Source of the DNA: Homarus americanus
Taxonomy: Eukaryota > Arthropoda > Malacostraca > Decapoda > Nephropidae
Direction: 5' to 3'
NCBI RefSeq assembly: GCF_018991925.1
Contig: NW_024737068.1
Coordinates: forward strand, 12,037,642-12,101,641
Length of the DNA stretch: 64,000 nucleotides
Below, in pieces: positions 37,204-52,090 of this stretch. The notes beneath the pieces are model-generated. The model saw nothing but the letters and a program-made list of their open reading frames with translations. It had not been told where the DNA came from and did not search any database. Every line of letters starts with the position of its first letter. The first letter of the stretch is position 1. The translations under genes were made by a program, and so were the position numbers.

Positions 37204-38860
37204 TGAAGATGTTGAGATGGATAAATATTATAAACTCCCCCGTGTGACAACTCCCACCCTTCTACCCTGTTGACGCTAGAGGAATGTTCATAAGATTATA
37301 GATACATAAAGATTATATTTTATGAACTATTAAATGATAAGGAAAATAGAGTCAGGAAGTAGTAGAGGAATGTGTGTAAGTATTACCTGTTTATCGCTGA
37401 TTTTAACAGAATTTTTGGTAGAGGTTAAAAATATCGTCGTTAACTTCCTTAAATTGTTATGAAAAATTCTCTTATGGATGAGTTTGTTTTAATTTACTTT
37501 TAAGATAAATAATTTCCTCGTTTTTGTAGTTATTTGTATCTTTACTGAAACTTAGAACTAGTACAGAAAAGCGCTGCCGCATTTCTACTTTTTCACTTAC
37601 GATCAGGAATTCTAAAAATGTAAGAACAAATATTTCTCAAATAAAAATAATCTTAAGAGAAGTATTAAAAGGATATTATGCAGCAAGTTTTACTATTCTT
37701 AACAAATACCAATTTTTATTAAAAGGTTTTATTCCCATTTTTTATGTTTTAAGTGTTTAACATTATCACGTTTAATGTTTTTATCAGTTTTCTTCTTTTC
37801 TGTTATCTCTGTTATGTTCGGTTCTGTTTCATTTCAATAATCTCGGTGGTGAACACAATAATCCTGTACACGAAACACACAAGAAGTGTGACCCGCTCGC
37901 TATTATCCTTTAATACGATACTCCATTATCTTGTCTCAAATTTAGGGAGACAACTAAAGCATTCACAGTTATAACGTTTAATATCCCACTGAACTTACAC
38001 AAAATTCTAGGCTAATTAGATAAGTTTGGCCCATGCAGATTTACAGTATAGGTGAGATAACACAGAAGAACAAAACTGATTAAACATTGAACGAATAGTC
38101 AAACATTATTAACGAAACATTAGATTTGTTTTGTTTTTTTACTGTTTCAAGTATTTTCCCGCCCTAGCAAGAATCACTAACGTACACACATCTCCGTTCA
38201 TTCGCTCACTCTTACTACTATATATACTGTAATATAAGTGTTGTGCCATAGTTACTCCTTTCCACAACAAGATCCTAAATAACTATCTGGTTTACCTCTG
38301 GTTCTTCACACACAACAACATCATCACCCATTACTGGACGCCATGTTCTCCACTCCTTGACGCACCGGGATGCCCGTCCTCCTTACGTCCAGTTATTAGA
38401 TACGAATAAATAGTGACTGTAAACTGTAATGAATAAGACTTATTTAAAAATACAAAAATATACAAATGGAGCAGGTGAACATAACAATAACAGCTGAAAC
38501 TGGTGAACAATAATCCAGTAAAACAAATTGAACAAAGTGACTCATTACTGATAGTGATGTTTTCTCTTCCGTAAATCAACTTTCTAATTCGTTGATTTAT
38601 GGGGAAGTAGTGACGTGTAATAGACTGACTTCCGTGAACATTTTCCTTCATGTTTTGTTTAGTGTGCGTGTGTGCGTGTGTATGCGAATCGGTAAGGTGA
38701 CGTTTATGCGGGAATACGCGTGTTTGTGTGTTTATGGTCTACTTACATAGTTGCGAGAGCTATGACTTTCCTGTATGTGTGTATCGTAGCGTCTTTGCCC
38801 TACTTTCTATACAGTATATATTATACAAGCATATTTGTCTCATGTGCGTACTTGAGTTCT

Positions 38861-38894
<34 letters not shown>

Positions 38895-39631
38895 CTGATT
38901 TTTCATTTATTTCTATTCGTAACCACATTAGTAGACAGTACGCGACCGACGCCTGGGCTGCCTCGTAAGGACAGTGGCAGAAAGAGTTTTTATTACAGGT
39001 GTTATATCCCGAGAACTTAACGAGATAGATGTGTTGAAGAATAACGAAGGAAGCGTCATACATCTTTATAATAAATATTGAAGTGATAACCGTGGTAACA
39101 TTATGAGATGTTCTTATTACCACCATGCTATTGTACTATTTATGTTACTAAATGTTACATAATACTTCCTTGAGATAAATGTATAGCATATATCGGGTGC
39201 CTACAGGAGAGCTCAGGTTCTCAACTGGCTCAGCCATGTTAATAGTGTTATTATTATCCACTCTGTATCTGTGTTTTTCTGGCTATATAAACTGTTTCAA
39301 TTCAATTCAGTTCAATTCATGTACAGTATATGTCGGGAATACAGCGAGAGAATAACTGAACTAAATTTATTGATAGTTCCAATAACAAAATGAAAGAGAA
39401 AAAGACGAATAATAAGGAAAAAAGATTAGTCGCTTAACTTAGTGATTCTCGGGCTTCGTGGTTCGGGGAGGCGAACAGACTGTAGTAGTTTAACTACATC
39501 AAATTATTTCTCGCATAGCAATGCCAGAATAAAAATCTTACATTGAAAAACGAAATATCACGCGTACAGATCTAGGCATAATTACAACTTAATATCAGAA
39601 AGTTCTTATAGAGCACAGAGTCTAGTAATCC
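37202..39631. other. Unique AT-rich sequence
   Basis: A (CA)n microsatellite is at 38863-38892, and TTCAATTCAGTTCAATTCA occurs near 39299. No gene or element is recognised. Confidence 0.4.
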
Positions 39632-39760
39632 GCAGGTAGAGTAAATTGCAGTTGGTGTTGTCCACAGGTAGTGTTATCCGCAGATGGTGTTATCCGCAGG
39701 TGGCGTTATCCACAAGTGGTGTAATACGCAGGTAGAGGAATTCGCAGGTGGTGTTAGCAT
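39632..39760 (+). repeat. 18-bp minisatellite (GTGTTATCCGCAGGTGGT)
   Basis: About seven imperfect 18-bp units. Confidence 0.85.
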
Positions 39761-39904
39761 CGTTAAGGTGATCCCTCAACTCTCATGGACACAATAGACT
39801 AGACAGTATCCAGTCCATGATCTATCCATCAATTTTCTCTCCCATCATGCATAGTGAGCGTCAGTTGACCATCACTTACTGTCTTCTGTAATTCTTCAAT
39901 GGGT

Positions 39905-40070
39905 TCAGCTTTCCAAATCCTTCCCTTTCCTCTCCTTCCCCTCCTCTTACCGCCCTTCCCATTCCCTCACTTTCCCTCCTCTTCCTTCCTCCTATTCCTC
40001 CCTTCTCATCCTCAACGTTCCCCTCTTCTTCCCTTCCCCTTACCTTCCATTCTCACCCATTCCCCCCCTT
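39905..40070 (+). repeat. Pyrimidine-rich tract
   Basis: Runs of CCCTTCC/CTCTTCC over about 165 bp with few purines. The forward frame is Pro/Leu/Phe-rich. Confidence 0.8.
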
Positions 40071-40119
40071 TACCATCGAGTTTTCGTGATATCGAGGTTA
40101 CAGATGCTATATATAAAAG

Positions 40120-40290
40120 CTTAATGATGATTGGTTCATGCTAAATAGTTAAAGCTACATGATTGGTTAAACTTCATGATGGGATAAGGCTCAGTGATTG
40201 GCTAAGGCTAATTGGTGGGTTTAACTTAAGTGTTAGGTTAAAGTTAGGTTAAATAAGTGGATAATGCTAAATTAGAGGTTAAAGCTAAAC
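40120..40290 (+). repeat. Degenerate tandem repeat (GATTGGTTAAAGCTAAAT)
   Basis: Words GATTGGYTAA, GTTAAAGYTA and GCTAAAT recur with variable spacing. Confidence 0.55.
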
Positions 40291-40364
40291 AACAGGAAGA
40301 CTTCTCTCTCACTCCACTTTGACTTGAGGTTCATCTCTCCTTCCTCGCCCACAACCTTAACCAC

Positions 40365-40695
40365 ATCTATCCTAACCTAACCTAATTTTACTTCAACTTA
40401 ACCTATCCTTAATGAATATATCCTAATTTATCCTATCCTAACATAACCAAGGCTAAATATAACCTATTCTAAGGCTATCCTAACTAAACCAAACCTATCT
40501 ACTTAATTTAACTTAGCTTAACCTTTCCAAGTGTTATTCTAACTTAACCTAACCTTATCCTAAATTCAAAATCAACTTAGCCTTACCTATCCTTAAGCTA
40601 TCCTAATCTAACCAATCATATTATGTCCTAACTTAATTTAACTTCCGTTTAGCCTAAATTACACTAAATATAACCTAACCTAACCTAACCTAGAT
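40365..40695 (-). repeat. Long degenerate CCTAA tract
   Basis: Over 300 bp of CCTAAC/CTTAACC/CTATCC words, a heavily mutated TTAGG-derived array on the minus strand. Confidence 0.75.
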
Positions 40696-40827
40696 AAGAT
40701 TTTTCTCGAAGTTAAATTATAAATGGTGGGATTTTGTCTATCGGGAGATTGTGTGCAGTGGTTGTTGGTTTTATGCAATGGGTTTGTGTATTGGTTTTTT
40801 CTTCGTATACCCAGTGGTTAGCGAGCA

Positions 40828-41225
40828 TGACGTTAGGTTAGGGTAGGTTTGGTTAGATTAGGATAAGTTAGGATGGTTTAGGTGAGATAGCTCCAGTACC
40901 CGATAAATTAAGCTAAAGTTAGGTTAAATAGGAGTTTGTAAGCTCACACGTGGATAGGTTACAATAGGCTAGGTTTGGATTTGGTTATATTGAGTTTAAG
41001 CCAGGTTAGCATAAGTTTAAACCAGGCTTTATTAGGTTTAGATAAATTAAATAGGTTAAAGAGGAAATAGTTGAGGTTAAGTTAGATTAGGATCAAATAG
41101 GTTAGCTTAGTTTGTGTTAGATTAGGATCAAATAGGTTGAATTAGTTTGCGTTAGGTTAGGATTAAATGGGTTAGGTCAAGTTTCAACAATCGGTTAAGA
41201 AATCAGACAGTTTAAGGTTAAGCTG
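40828..41225 (+). repeat. Long degenerate TTAGG tract (opposite orientation)
   Basis: About 400 bp of GGTTAG/AGGTTA/GGATTA words on the plus strand. It includes a short repeat GATTAGGATCAAATAGGTT (41084, 41119). It lies about 130 bp from the CCTAA tract in opposite orientation. Confidence 0.75.
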
Positions 41226-42389
41226 AGGTGGGTAAAGTTAGGTGCTGGATAGATAGGTGAGGATAAGATATAAGGGAACAATAAGTGGAATTTTGGTCTC
41301 ACAGCCGACTGGACTATGGGTCTGGCCGCGAGAGATGATGTGTCTCCACTCAGGTATAATCGGTGTGTGCATCCTTAACCTCCCATCCCTCCCCACAACC
41401 CTGGCGGCCATGTTTGTTGTTGCCTTGTGTTTATCTCTGCGGCGCATGCTAGATCAGCGGTAATCATCCATGAATAAGGAGAGGTTGAGGCGTTCTGCGG
41501 GGATGAGGGAATTTTGCATGTCGAGTTCTCTTTTTTTGGGGGTGTAGTAAAGGCTATCCATATGATTCGTCCTGTGGTTAATCCAAGAGATGAGACAGAA
41601 TCAGTTGCTGGAAGATGATGGCACTCAAGAGCATCTCAATTTAAAGGAGACACAGGTGCAGTTGTTTCGGGGTCTTTGTACTGTACGTTGAGTCACTAGT
41701 ATGGCCGAGACCAACTACCACGACAAAAACAGTGGCGGGCGGGAAAGCGATGTAACTGTAGTGTCCAATTCACAAAGGTTCGTACGATGAAAATTCTTCA
41801 AAACTGAAGGTAAAAGACTGCACCTAAGTGTTCTGCACAAAACTAACGTAAAACAAAAATATCACTTAAGAGATAGAATTTAGGTAGAGGATATTTTGCT
41901 TTAGTTTATCTTAACCAGTTAGGTACATTCTTGCATCTTCACTTTACGAGGAATATTCATCGCTTAACCTTTGTGAATTCGTGTCCAGGTGAGCATCTCC
42001 GTCTAAGGGGGTACAGTTTCCAACAAGATTACCGCCACACTGCTGACAATATCTGACATTTACCAGAGGGTCAGGTAGGTAAGGGGGACTAAGATTTTAA
42101 TTTTAGCTGACTCAAATTTTTTCCTTAAATTACAATGTGTTTATCATGTTATTCTGACATAATCTATAATGAAAGGCAGCATTCTCCAGTCACAAATATG
42201 ACCCACAAGTCGATACCAGATATTGTCAAGAATGTTGTAGGAATTGAGTAATGTTGTGGGTTCGCTAAAGAGCCTGCTGGAAGAGGTGGTTCACTGCCTC
42301 GATACCTTAGTCGTAACACTGTGATGCTGGCTTCTAAGATGCTCTAAGTCAAGGCTTTTGGCTCAAGTTATGGGAAAGAAGCCAACTTT
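41226..42389. other. Unique sequence, no feature recognised
   Basis: Overlapping plus and minus frames near 41240-41460 have no recognised domain. Nothing else is seen. Confidence 0.4.
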
Positions 42390-42645
42390 ACTTAACCTAA
42401 ATGTCGGCGAACCTAACCTAACCTAACTTAATGTAACTTAACCTACATTAACTTGTAGGAACCTATTGTAAGTGAATCTAATTTAACCTAGATTAATATA
42501 ATTTAACCTAACTTGCCTGAACGTCTCCTTGGTGAATCTAATCTATAAAAACCTAACGTAACTTAATCTAACTTAAATAGATGTATATTAAGGGAATCTA
42601 ACCTAACCTAACTTAATCTAACCTAACCTAACCCAACTGGACTTA
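42390..42645 (-). repeat. Degenerate CCTAA tract
   Basis: CCTAACCTAACTTAATGTAA-like repeats, derived from the telomere motif, lying just downstream of the LINE ORF1 remnant. Confidence 0.75.
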
Positions 42646-42706
42646 ATATACTCTAAGCTGACTGTATAAGATATTATACTTAAACATAAATTAGATAGCA
42701 TACTTT

Positions 42707-42710
<4 letters not shown>

Positions 42711-42741
<31 letters not shown>
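42711..42741 (+). repeat. (GT)n microsatellite
   Basis: GT repeat at the 3' side of the ORF1 remnant. It supplies the His-Thr string at the end of one reverse frame. Confidence 0.95.
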
Positions 42742-42742
<1 letters not shown>

Positions 42743-42744
42743 AT

Positions 42745-43785
42745 ACATTTCCATAATTTTGAACACAGCTGAAAATTGGTAGGGAGGTGCGGGTGGCCTT
42801 GGGAATGGTCGTTCACTATCTCCTTTCTTTGGGCAAGGTGTTTGGTTGTTTGGGGATTGCTGGCCACTTCCTCTTCTTTTCAATTGCCATTCTTCTTCTT
42901 GGTCTTGTTCTGGTATATTCTCGTAAACGTCTAAAAATGGTGTTAAATCGTTTTCTTCGGTCTTGTTCAATTCTGGCTTCTTTTCTGTGGTCTTGTTGGG
43001 GTCTTGATTTTCTTTTCTGTGGTCTTGTTGGGGTCTTGATTTTCTTTTCTGTGGTCTTGTTGGTCTTGATTTCTTTTCTGTGGTCTTGTTGGGGTCTTGA
43101 ATCTTCTTTTCTTCGGAGGAGGAGTGAGGGCCACCACAAGCTGCGCATTTCTTGGCGGCCGCCGAGCAGTTCAGCACCTAAGCTGCGCATTTCTTGGCTT
43201 TAACAGCCGAGCAGTTGGTGTGCTGGTGCCCGGGTGTCCCGCAGCTACCAACAGACCTCCCGAGCACGACACTTCCCTGCCAGATGGCCGTACCTCTGGC
43301 ATTTGTAACATCTTGTTGGTCTTCTTTCATACGGTCTTACTGGGATGTTCTCCCATCCCAGCAATACGGTGCGTGCTTGGTAGAGTCTTGGGGTAGCCAA
43401 CCAGTGCAGTTGCACTGGTCAGCTTCCGTACTATTGAGAGCTGGTCTCCGAACAGCTGGGCCAGTTCTTCTTTTTCAAAGTGTTCTATCGCAGAGTGGGA
43501 GATGACTCCCAACACCAAGTTGTCCTCTGTGTGAGCTTCCACTAGTATCTTGATCCCGTTAATTTCTGTTATGTTGGCTATTTGCTGGGCCTGTCCCCAT
43601 TCCGCGAAGGTGACGATGAGGCCGTCACTCACTGGTCTGCGGACGACCCTTGTTACCCCCCTGATTCCTAAGGAGTCAAAAAACTTCCTTAGGACAAGGA
43701 GGTTTAGTTGCTTGCACGAAGGGCATGTGACTGGGTACAGTCTTACGACCTTCGCCTGGTCACAGGTCAGCATCGTCAGGTTCAT
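42745..43785 (-). pseudogene. LINE ORF1 (gag-like) with zinc knuckles, broken
   Basis: Starting at ATG 43785, the minus strand encodes MNLTMLTCDQAKVVRLYPVT, a conserved core (VVRRPVSDGLIVTFAEWGQA, later FGDQLSIVRKLTSATALVG), and after a frameshift near 43345 VRPYERRPTRCYKCQRYGHL with a CX2CX4HX4C knuckle. A second knuckle (SCGTPGHQHTNC) follows another frameshift at about 43250. After a stop comes a third cysteine cluster (KKCAACGGPHSSS). V-R-P-Y before the knuckles is typical of Jockey/I-superfamily ORF1 proteins, which bind the element RNA. The Lys-rich C-terminus is built of a minisatellite repeat (DPNKTTEKK). No ORF2 follows, so this is an orphan, inactive remnant. Confidence 0.75.
42965..43110 (+). 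repeat. Minisatellite inside the ORF1 remnant
   Basis: About five copies of a unit of 25-30 bp (TTTTCTGTGGTCTTGTTGGG plus GTCTTGATT). On the coding strand it reads DPNKTTEKK or its frame-shifted forms. Unit lengths are not all multiples of three, so the frame changes within the array. Confidence 0.85.
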
Positions 43786-43862
43786 GGTACCTCGGGAGCA
43801 GAGAAGATCTTGCCTCGTCAGGTTCACGTAGTACCTCGGGAGCAGAGAAGATCTTGCCTCGC
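43772..43862 (+). repeat. Two-copy tandem duplication (~46 bp)
   Basis: TCGTCAGGTTCA, GTACCTCGGGAGCAGAGAAG and ATCTTGCC occur twice in direct tandem. The duplication spans the start of the ORF1 remnant, so a second, upstream copy of its first codons exists. Confidence 0.8.
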
Positions 43863-43891
43863 CGACCCCGACCCACGGTTCGGGCCATAGT

Positions 43892-43922
<31 letters not shown>

Positions 43923-44029
43923 TTGTTAGGTGTGGGTCGGGTCCTACCACAGTCAGGTGAGGAACGGTGATGCGACAGGTCACAACCTCTGGGTCAAAGG
44001 TCACACACCTGGCAGTGAGAGAGAACGCG

Positions 44030-44345
44030 CTGGTGGTTGACTGTCGCGGATAACGATTATGGTTGACGATGGTGGTTGACAATGATGGTTGACTATGTTC
44101 TATAATGGTAGTGGTTGATGTTGGTGGTGGGTAATGGTGATTTATGGTAGTTATTAGTGATGCTGGCTGGTAGTGGAGCTGATGGTGGTAGTTGGAGATA
44201 GTTGTTGTTGATGGTGGTAGGGGTGATGGCAAAGGTTAATGGTGATGGTGGTAGACGCAGGTAATAGATAAAGGTGGTTGTCACTAACATTGGGCGATGG
44301 TGGTTGATGATGGTGGTTGGTGCTGGTTGAACTGTAAATGGTATT
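44030..44345 (+). repeat. (GATGGTGGTTGAC)n-like minisatellite
   Basis: Imperfect units of GATGGTGGTT/GACTATGGTT with GATGTTGGTGG variants over about 315 bp. Reverse frames are Thr/Asn/Pro-rich artefacts. Confidence 0.8.
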
Positions 44346-44494
44346 GATGACGGGGTAATTTGTTGTCATATGATAACATTAGGAGGGGTGTTATTATCAA
44401 GTCCTCGGGGATAACCATTTCTGTATCCTATGATCTTAAGAGTTACATAAAAATACTGTATTTATTCCTTCCTACTGATTTCGAAATAATACAG

Positions 44495-44626
44495 CGGGTA
44501 CAGATACAAGTAGAGTTATAGATACAAATACAGGTGTTGGTACAAATACAGGTACAGATACAAGTACAGGTACAGATGCAAGTACAGGTACAGATACAAG
44601 TACAGATACAAGTACAGGTACAGATA
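44495..44626 (+). repeat. GTACAGATACAA-type satellite, locus 2 left part
   Basis: Imperfect 6/12-bp units identical in type to 45515-46040. The array is interrupted by a CR1 fragment at 44627-45514. Confidence 0.9.
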
Positions 44627-45514
44627 GAACATAAGAATGGAGGAAACTGCAGCGGGCCTATTGGCCCATACTGGTCAGTCCCGTTTACACCCAACCCCTA
44701 TTGCTCATATAAGCATCCAACCTATGTTTGAAGCAGTTCAGCGTATTCGAGTTAATGATGATATTTGGTAACTTGTTCCATTCATCCACTACTCTGTTTC
44801 CAAACCAGTGTTTACCTGTTTCACGCCTAAATCTAAATTTGTCTAATTTAAAACCATTGTTACGAGTTCGCTCCTGGTTGGATAGTTTGAGTACCTTAGT
44901 AATGTCCCCTTTGTTTAGCCCTGCCTTCCACTTATACACCTCTATCAGGTCGCCCCTCGCTCTACGTCTCTCAAGGGAGTGCAAATTAAGATGCTTTAAC
45001 CTGTCTCTATACTCAGGGTTCCTAATGCCCGGGATTAGTCTTGTCATTCTCTCTGAATTCTTTCCAAGGATTCTATATCCATTCTGTAATACGGTGACCA
45101 GAACTGAACTGCGTAATCCAGGTGTGGTCTCACAAGAGCAAGATACAGTTTTAGGATGACCTCGCTAGTCTTGTAACTAACACTTCTTTGTATGAACCCA
45201 AGTACTTTATTAGCCTTGTTACGAGCAAAAACACATTGTTTACTTGGCTTAAGGTTCCTACTTATCATTACTCCTAAATCTCTCTCGCAGTCGGATTTCT
45301 CTATGGCATCGTTGTTCATCTGGTATCTGGTTTCCCTGTTTACATCTCCTATACTGAGTACTTTACATTTGTCGACGTTGAATTTCATCTGCCACTTTTC
45401 AGACCATTCGAAATATTTGTTTAGGTCTTCCTGTAGTTTTGCCGAGTCCTCGTCAGATTTGATAACACGTCCTATTTTAGTGTCATCAGCAAATTTACTT
45501 ATGTTGCTGTCTAT
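44627..45514 (-). mobile_element. CR1-like LINE, 5'-truncated, inside satellite
   Basis: The minus strand encodes the C-terminal half of a CR1 ORF2. It starts at GIDSNISKFADDTKIGRVIK (the FADD catalytic motif), continues through LYLALVRPHLDYAVQFWSPY, breaks frame near 45047, and goes on through RLKHLNLHSLERRRARGDLI to the normal end NRGWV. The 3' terminus is TTCTTATGTT on the minus strand, as in the other copies. The 5' end stops abruptly at the satellite. It was probably inserted by target-primed reverse transcription, which gives 5' truncation. It is about 30% diverged from the 53-59 kb copies by eye. Confidence 0.85.
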
Positions 45515-46040
45515 GCCGACAAGTACAGATACAAGTACAGATACAGGTACAAGTACAGGTACAGATACAAGTACAGGTACAGATACAAGTACAGGTACAT
45601 ATGCAGGTACAAGTAAAGGTACAGGTACAAATACAAGTACATGTACAGATACAAGTACAGGTACAAGTACAGATACAGGTACAGATACAGGTACAAGTAC
45701 GGGTACAGATACAAGTACAGGTACAAGTACAAGTACAGATACAGGTACAAGTACGGGTACAGATACAAGTACAGGTACAAGTACAAGTACAGATACAGGT
45801 ACAAGCACAGGTACAGATACAAGTACAGGTACATATGCAGGTACAAGTAAATGTACAGGTACAGATACAAGTACAGGTACAGTATACAGATTCAAGTACA
45901 GGTACAGACACAACTATATGTGCAAGTACAGATACAAGGACAAATACAGATACAAGCACAAGTACAGACACAGGTACAGCTATAAGTACAGGTACAGATA
46001 CAAGTACAGGTACAGTATACAAATACAAATACACGTGCAA
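45515..46040 (+). repeat. GTACAGATACAA-type satellite, locus 2 right part
   Basis: About 520 bp of GTACAGATACAAGTACAGGT-like units. All frames on both strands are nearly free of stops, giving long Thr/Gly/Ser, Val/Gln, Leu/Tyr and Cys/Thr strings that are not genes. Confidence 0.95.
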
Positions 46041-48365
46041 CTAATAGGTATATGATTCAATCTAACTGAATGAAGTATCCAGAAAGTTAGGCTCACCTTT
46101 ATTAATATATACAGAATAAAGACAGAGGAACAAGGCGACAGAATAAAATATAAAGCTACATTGTCTTCATTGGTGTTTCGGACAACTTGGCATTCATCAT
46201 AGTTTAGTAACACGTAACAGTAACTTAGATATTACATGTATAAGTCTTAGGTAAGTTAATAAGGTACATGAGCTATAATAATATAAACCAAAGTTACTTA
46301 TATTTTGTCACCGATTCACTTTATGATTCACAGTATTCGATGTCCACCCCGCCGGCTAAATTGGCACTGGCACGAGTAAGGAAGGCAGCCAAGAAAATGG
46401 AAAAGAGAGTTGGTGCCAGTACACACTCACACAATAATAGGTGTCCGTGTGTTTTGCGCTTCTCCACCGAGAGGTTGTGCCGCCCTCAACAAGTGTAGGA
46501 TTCGTTTACTACCCAACGCCTGGGCTGCTGTGCGAGAAGGGGACTCACGTTACTCTGGGGAACAACACCCATCACCATCCTCGTACATAGCGGCGATTCT
46601 ACCTGCTTAGAGACTCTACATGGACTTCGTATGATTCACACTGTTACTGTATTCTCTAACTTACTAAACAATTAAGGTAGATGCCATGGTTCCATAATAG
46701 TGTAAGTAATGACGTGCAATGCAGTACTAGAGAGACAATATCACAGTTACCAGGACTTTTATAGACTAACCAATAAGCACACCAGGTTCACCGCTCGTTA
46801 ATGACAGAATGAGGAACACTGAACAGTTGTTGACGTCCAGTCAGCCCCACTCCCGACTTTCTACACGGTGCTTACAAAGTCCCTTGATGTTTCTGTCAAC
46901 AAAACCATTTGAGGTAGTTCTACAAGTACACCACTATAGCTGTGGTCCCTTCATGTACAGTATGACATGGACCTGTAGGCTGACCATGCTGTGTTCTTTG
47001 TAATTCATCCTTCTCCACAAAGCACAGTGGACACGGAAAGGAACATTGATACAGTGTGTGCAGAAAGTGAAGAAATACAAACCGATGTTTTGGATGTTAA
47101 AATTCCCCAAGGGTTTTGTAAACACAAAATTCGAGGGACAGTCTTGCTCAGTCATTTTTAGCTTCCCGCAACATGTAACAAGTATTCTATTAAAGTACAG
47201 TGCTTGCCAATGATTCTAACGACAGTAAAGTTTCTATAAAAAATTGATTCCTTTTTTTGCTACATTAATGAAATTAAACTAAAACTGTGCGACAATGTAT
47301 CTCCGATGTGATTTGGCGAGGTGATGATAATATATGAATACACGGCAATGTTTACTTCACAGTATGACCATTCTATATCTGGTTACAGGTTTATTACCAT
47401 TACCTTAGATATTTCTCAGCTACCGTTAATTCATCAGAAGACTTAGCTACATCCCCTTTACACTGAAGATCGTAGGTTTCTTAGCAAGGTTTTCCAATTT
47501 TTGAACAGAACTCCGTCATGATCCAAGCTACGACAACTTGTTACGTTCTTAAAATTTGTATATTATGAGACAGGAACACAATCCATCACGAACAGGTTGA
47601 ACGTTGATAGATTTAGCGTTGATAGATTTGCTGTCAAGATGTTCGTTGCTCGTGTATGACAGCTGTGTCCCAAGACTTGACATTCGAAATAAACCGCACT
47701 GTACATAATGTAAGCAGCGTTGAATTAACTCTTTGAGGGTTGCAGAGACACACAAACTCTTAAGAATTTTATGCTCGTGAAATTCATTTTGAGAGTAAGT
47801 TGCAAGCTTCCCTGAGACGTCTCTCAAGATAAGAACAAGATTGATTTCTTGGCTGTCTCTCGAGAGCTAGTATTGGTGGCTCACCCACAGTGGTTGGACG
47901 TGCATTTTTTTTTCGTCATGGAGTTAACTGCTGAGAAGACAAGGAAGGGTAAAGCGCTGTGGGGTACAAGAGGGCGGAGGAAGTTGGGTGAGTGTGAGGC
48001 AGAGGTGTCACTAGTATACAGGAAGATACATAACCTTCTCAACCATTGGAGTGTTGAGCTATGATTCCTGCCTGTTGAGTGAAAACCTGGATCTAGGGCA
48101 GATGGAGGCAAACCAAACTGGCCGTACATCATGAACAGTACCTGAGGTGGTGGAAATTCTCGTTGCTATTATATATACAACTTAACTGAGTCATTCGTTT
48201 GATTTTTCTTATATACGTAGTTAATAATATGGATATTATACGGAACCGAACACGTGGTAAGTCTTAAACACTATTGACTCGCCTGAAGCATTATAGTTTC
48301 TCTACAACAGTAGATGACGTCCTCAGGCAGCCCATAACCTGAGTCCTGTCGTCCATACTCAACCA
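46041..48365. other. Unique sequence, no gene recognised
   Basis: Several open frames of 60-92 codons on both strands, none with a recognised domain. Composition is near the window average. Confidence 0.4.
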
Positions 48366-48735
48366 TTTATGTCTCACAGTCACACACCAGTGTCTCACGC
48401 CTTTATATCTCACACTAGTGTCTCACATCTGCACCTTACACATTAGTGTCTCACACACCAGTGTCTCACACCTGTATATCTCACACTATAGTGTCTCTCA
48501 CACCTGCACCTTCTACACTAGTGCCTCTCACACCTGTATCTCTCACACTATAGTGTCTCACACCTGCACCTTCCACAGTAGTGTCTTACACACCTGTATA
48601 TCTGACACTTCTCTGTAGTGTCTCACATCTGCACCGTACACATTAGTGTTTCACACACCAGTGCCTCACACCTGTATATCTCACACTAGTGTCTCACAAA
48701 CCATTGTCTCACATTTGTATCTCCCACAGTAGTGT
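48366..48735 (+). repeat. Minisatellite (GTGTCTCACACCTGTATCTC)
   Basis: Units of about 25-32 bp: GTGTCTCACACCTGTATCTC plus ACACTATA, alternating with CTGCACCTTNCACA variants. Confidence 0.85.
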
Positions 48736-51394
<2,659 letters not shown>

Positions 51395-51560
51395 AAATTG
51401 GCCTCCAGTCCTAAAATGGTTCGGCAAATGGTCCATTAAAAGTGAAGCGTATTAGGACTGGAACCTATTAAGACTGGAATCTATTAGGACTGGGGTGTAT
51501 TAAAACTAAAACTTATTCTAATTGGGGCCTATTAAGACTAGGACCTGTTAAACCCGCATG
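51395..51560 (+). repeat. Degenerate tandem repeat (CTATTAGGACTGGAAC)
   Basis: About seven imperfect units of 18-20 bp (ATTAAGACTGGAACCT-like). Confidence 0.7.
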
Positions 51561-51892
51561 GGCCCAAGTGATCAACAACCTTTTGTCTTGGGATACTTTT
51601 GTTTTTACCGAAGAGAATGTTATTTTTGTAGTTTTTTTTTTCATTTGGAGTTGTTAACCCCTTGAATACGGAGGTCTTTCTATGCTGAATAAAATCGACT
51701 GTCGTTAACCAAATACAATATTAAAGGTGGCGTCCCCGTAGTGAAGGAGTTAAACACACAACAAGGGCTTCTGTGTACCGCATCATTATGGTGAAATAGT
51801 GGCAGCAGCAGTTGTACGGATTAAATAAAGATTAACCTACACCAGTTTTGTTTACCTGATGATTAAAGACCCTAACGCTACCTGAGAAGGGG

Positions 51893-52090
51893 GTTTAAGT
51901 TAGGTTAGGTTATGTAAAGTTAAATTAGATTAGGTTAGGTGAGATCAGATTAGGTGAGGTTAGGTTACGTGAGGTTAGGGTTTGTTAGATTAGGTTAGGT
52001 GAGGTGAAATTAGAGCAGATTAGATTAGTTTATGTTGGGTTAGGTTAAATTAAATTAGGTGAGGTTAAGATCAGTTAAGTTAGCGTTAAG
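51893..52090 (+). repeat. Degenerate TTAGG tract
   Basis: About 200 bp of TTAGGT/GAGGTTA/TTAGAT words derived from the telomere motif. Confidence 0.75.

Noticed and set aside
45044..46055. Long frames rich in Val, Leu/Tyr, Cys/Thr or Thr/Gly on both strands
   Set aside because: They are translations of the GTACAG satellite. Only the part from 45514 downward is a real LINE remnant.
46268..46620. Overlapping frames with Lys/Arg-rich and Cys-containing stretches
   Set aside because: No motif consistent with a known family, and the frames overlap each other.
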